64,000 bases of DNA from Streptomyces meridianus (GTDB lineage: Bacteria > Actinomycetota > Actinomycetes > Streptomycetales > Streptomycetaceae). The position numbers and the translations under genes are program-made. Positions 62,130 to 64,000 of the stretch are shown here, piece after piece. How positions within the stretch are numbered: position 1 is the first letter of the stretch; the number at the start of each line of letters is the position of its first letter. The notes beneath the pieces are model-generated. The model searched no databases and was not told where the DNA came from. It saw only the letters and a program-made list of their open reading frames with translations. The stretch is from assembly GCF_023703325.1 (NCBI RefSeq), contig NZ_JAMQGM010000023.1:62001-126000 (forward strand). The letters run 5' to 3'.

Positions 62130-62855
62130 TCAATCCGTGACGGGCAGGCACTCGGCGAGCAGGGCGACGATGTCACGCCAGGCTCGCTGTGCGTGCCGTG
62201 GGTGGTGGCCGACGCCGGGAGGCACGGTGTGGTCGACCGGGGGGTGGTGGAAGGCGTGAAGGGCTCCTCCGTAGACCACGAGGCGCCAGTCGACGTCCGC
62301 GGCCTGCATCTCTTCGGTGAACGCGACCCGTTGCGCGGGCGGCATGATCGGGTCTTCCGACCCGACCCCGGCCCATACCGGGCAGCGAATGCGTGCCGCC
62401 TCGCCCGGTCGGCCCGTGGTCAGTGCGTTGACCGTCCCGATCGCGCGCAGGTCGACGCCATCGCGACCGAGCTCCAGTGCGACTGCGCCCCCGGTGCCGT
62501 AGCCGACGGCGGCGGTCCGGTCGGGGTCGGCCCGTGGTTCGGCACGCAACACGCCGAGCGCTGCGTGACCGATTCCTCGCATCCGGTCAGGGTCGGCGAG
62601 CAGCGGCATACAACGGGCCAACATTTCCTCCGGGTCTTCCAAATAGCGCCCGCCGTGGAGGTCGAAGGCCAGCGCCACGTATCCCAGCTCGGCCAGAGCC
62701 TCGGCCCGGTGGCGCTCGACATCGCTGAGCCCGGTCCCCTCGGGTCCGATCAGGACTGCGGGCCGGCGCTCGGCACCGGCCGGGAGCGCGAGGTGTCCGA
62801 TCATCGTCAGGTTGTCGGCCGGGTATTCGACCGTACGGGTTGTGACCGTCGTCAT
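62130..62855 (-). CDS. dienelactone hydrolase family protein with replaced nucleophile
   Basis: A 241-residue alpha/beta-hydrolase of the DLH family: AVLIGPEGTGLSDVERHRAEALAELGYVALAFDLHG at the start, the acid D168 in GSEDPIMPP and the histidine H200 in GALHAFHHP. The nucleophile elbow, usually GYCFGG, reads G-Y-G120-T-G-G, so the catalytic cysteine (or serine) is absent. The codon is GGC, one change from TGC. The protein may be inactive, binding-only, or use another residue. ATG at 62855; no ribosome site seen. Confidence 0.88.
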   Translation of the reverse strand: MTTVTTRTVEYPADNLTMIGHLALPAGAERRPAVLIGPEGTGLSDVERHRAEALAELGYVALAFDLHGGRYLEDPEEMLARCMPLLADPDRMRGIGHAALGVLRAEPRADPDRTAAVGYGTGGAVALELGRDGVDLRAIGTVNALTTGRPGEAARIRCPVWAGVGSEDPIMPPAQRVAFTEEMQAADVDWRLVVYGGALHAFHHPPVDHTVPPGVGHHPRHAQRAWRDIVALLAECLPVTD

Positions 62856-62904
62856 GCGACTGGACGGTAATGACCGTTGCGCCCGTTCGGGGTGGTGTTC
62901 ACGG

Positions 62905-63120
62905 ATGGCAGACAGCAGTCTGCCCCGACTACAGCACCCGGACGCGTCGCCCCAGGGCTACACCCTGCGCGTCAGCGCCGTCCCAGCCGCGCACCGCCAG
63001 CTCCTCGACCGCTGCCAGCCGCTCGACGGCGGCCAGGGCGTTCCCGCGATCCCGGCCCAGCGCAAGGCCCGCCGCGAGTACGAGAACCGGGTCGGCGCGC
63101 TCACACCGGCCGGACCATGA
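62905..63120 (+). pseudogene. short orphan coding-like segment, possible gene remnant
   Basis: A 71-codon frame (MADSSLPRLQHPDASPQGYTLRVSAV onward, ending GALTPAGP) has nearly all third positions G or C and reads like the C-terminal part of a larger protein (RKARREYENRVGAL). No ribosome site precedes the ATG at 62905 and no family was recognised. It lies in the otherwise gene-free 62856-63218. It may be a remnant or a small gene. Confidence 0.35.
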
Positions 63121-63218
63121 TCACCGGCTTGGCGTCAACCGTTGTCCCGAGGTTCCCGAGGCCGTGTTACCGGAGCGGTGCGGATCCCGTTGTCGGTGCC
63201 GCTCGCCATCATGAAGGC

Positions 63219-63713
63219 ATGACGCAACCTCATGTGGAGTCCCACAAGCCCCGGATGAACCTCTTCGAGCTGGCCCCGGATGTCTACCGGGCCATGCGCA
63301 CTCTGGACCGCGCGGCCCGGAAGGGTGTCGACCCGGCCCTCGCGGAGCTGGTGAAGATCCGTGCCTCGCAGCTGAACCACTGCGCGTACTGCCTCGACAT
63401 GCACATCAAGGACGCCCGGGCGGCCGGCGAGAGCGAGCAGCGGATCTACTTCCTGAGCGCCTGGGAGGAGGCCCACGGCTACTACACCGAGCAGGAGCGG
63501 GCAGCACTGGCGCTGACCGAGGCCATCACGGTCCTCACCGACGGCTTCGTCCCGGACGAGGTCTATGAACGGGCGGCGAACCACTTCGAGGAGGCCGAAC
63601 TGGCCCAGCTGATCAGCCTCGTCCTGGTGATCAACTCCTGGAACCGGATCGCCGTCACCTGCCGCACGACGCCGGGGACGTACCGGCCGGGACAGCACAA
63701 CGGCTCGGCCTGA
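63219..63713 (+). CDS. AhpD/carboxymuconolactone decarboxylase family protein
   Basis: A 164-residue alkylhydroperoxidase-like protein. The redox motif C55-A-Y-C58 with H62 (HCAYCLDMHIKDAR) is the AhpD active site; flanking RMNLFELAPDVYRAMRTLDRAARKGVD and SAWEEAHGYYTEQERAALALTEAIT and the C-terminal INSWNRIAVTCR complete the family pattern. It probably reduces peroxides or serves as a thiol oxidoreductase. ATG at 63219 is in the coding frame; an ATG at 63211 is in another frame and ends at once. It lies upstream of a PAS-domain gene on the same strand. Confidence 0.9.
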   Translation: MTQPHVESHKPRMNLFELAPDVYRAMRTLDRAARKGVDPALAELVKIRASQLNHCAYCLDMHIKDARAAGESEQRIYFLSAWEEAHGYYTEQERAALALTEAITVLTDGFVPDEVYERAANHFEEAELAQLISLVLVINSWNRIAVTCRTTPGTYRPGQHNGSA

Positions 63714-63846
63714 GCGGGTCGGCCTCTCCGGGCGCCGGAGCCACGCGGCCGCGCCGGGTGCTCTCCGACGAGCGGGGCTGCCGAGCTCCGGCGGATACTG
63801 GTCGCAGAGCCCCAGCTCGTAGGGGTGTCATCGAGGCAGGCTGCAC

Positions 63847-64000
63847 ATGGATCCCGAGATCGACTACACAGCGGTCTTCCGGGCCCTCCCGGGAGGGGTG
63901 CTGCTGCTGACCCCGGAGCTGATCATCGCAGACGCCAGCAGGGCGTATCTGCGACTTTCCGGGCGCTCCCGGGACGAGCTCACCGGCCGGTACCTGTTCG
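63847..64000 (+). CDS. PAS-domain protein, N-terminal part (cut by window edge)
   Basis: The first 51 residues, MDPEIDYTAVFRALPGGVLL through YLRLSGRSRDELTGRYLF, are the start of a PAS sensor domain (GGVLLLTPELIIADASRAYLRL). In Streptomyces such an N-terminus usually belongs to a SpoIIE-type phosphatase or a hybrid signalling protein, but the effector domain is beyond the window. GAGG lies about 10 nt before the ATG. Confidence 0.82.
   Translation, partial: MDPEIDYTAVFRALPGGVLLLTPELIIADASRAYLRLSGRSRDELTGRYLF

Overview
The window is high-GC actinobacterial chromosome, almost certainly Streptomyces. Evidence: third codon positions are overwhelmingly G/C; many starts are GTG or TTG; several genes look leaderless; one gene carries a rare TTA (bldA-type) codon; and the succinate dehydrogenase, teichulosonic-acid-like, ECF sigma and nucleoside-transport blocks resemble a region I remember from S. 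coelicolor. No tRNA, rRNA, CRISPR array, insertion sequence or prophage was seen. It looks like core chromosome with small accessory patches.

Layout. 1-6.1 kb: nucleoside salvage on the minus strand, with a BMP-family binding lipoprotein, ABC ATPase, two permeases, cytidine deaminase and the first part of thymidine phosphorylase; a 20-bp palindrome and a related half-matching site sit upstream of the ATPase and lipoprotein genes. 6.1-7.4 kb: M20 amidohydrolase. 7.6-16.1 kb: two divergent operons for a nonulosonic-acid (Kdn or sialic-acid-like) cell-wall glycopolymer: nonulosonate synthase, a CMP-nonulosonate synthetase fused to a HAD phosphatase, four glycosyltransferase-like proteins and an O-acyltransferase. 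16.9-19.8 kb: gluconate permease, gluconokinase and a divergent FadR/GntR regulator. 19.8-22.2 kb: LysE exporter and a stand-alone mutase large subunit. 22.6-26.6 kb: two tandem ECF sigma/membrane anti-sigma pairs. 26.8-36.2 kb: small hypothetical genes, a GNAT-AAA+ fusion, a secreted PGRP-type amidase with FG-GAP repeats, formaldehyde dehydrogenase and a GH20 lipoprotein.

36.4-40.7 kb: an OHCU decarboxylase-like gene and sdhCDAB. 41-49.1 kb: lipoprotein, SpoT-like HD hydrolase, MarR regulator, UvrA-like ABC protein, AraC and VOC genes, TTA-containing MFS transporter and secreted serine protease. 49.2-57 kb: peptide-binding lipoprotein, metallophosphoesterase with a small membrane protein, D-Ala-D-Ala carboxypeptidase convergently overlapping a YihY-family membrane protein, 2'-5' RNA ligase-like protein and tryptophanyl-tRNA synthetase. 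57-64 kb: ornithine aminotransferase, acetyltransferase, a YgiC/YgiB-like pair, a dienelactone-hydrolase-like protein lacking its nucleophile, an AhpD-like protein and the start of a PAS-domain gene.

Cell-envelope functions recur (glycopolymer, amidase, carboxypeptidase, hexosaminidase, two anti-sigma pairs). The less explained signals are genes whose best ribosome binding site points to ATC or CTG starts, the shared palindromic operator, the duplicated sigma/anti-sigma pairs with a conserved extracytoplasmic cysteine pair, a 22-bp tandem repeat, a hairpin with a C6 loop, and the GNAT-AAA+ fusion. Functional names come from motif recognition by eye; no database search was run.
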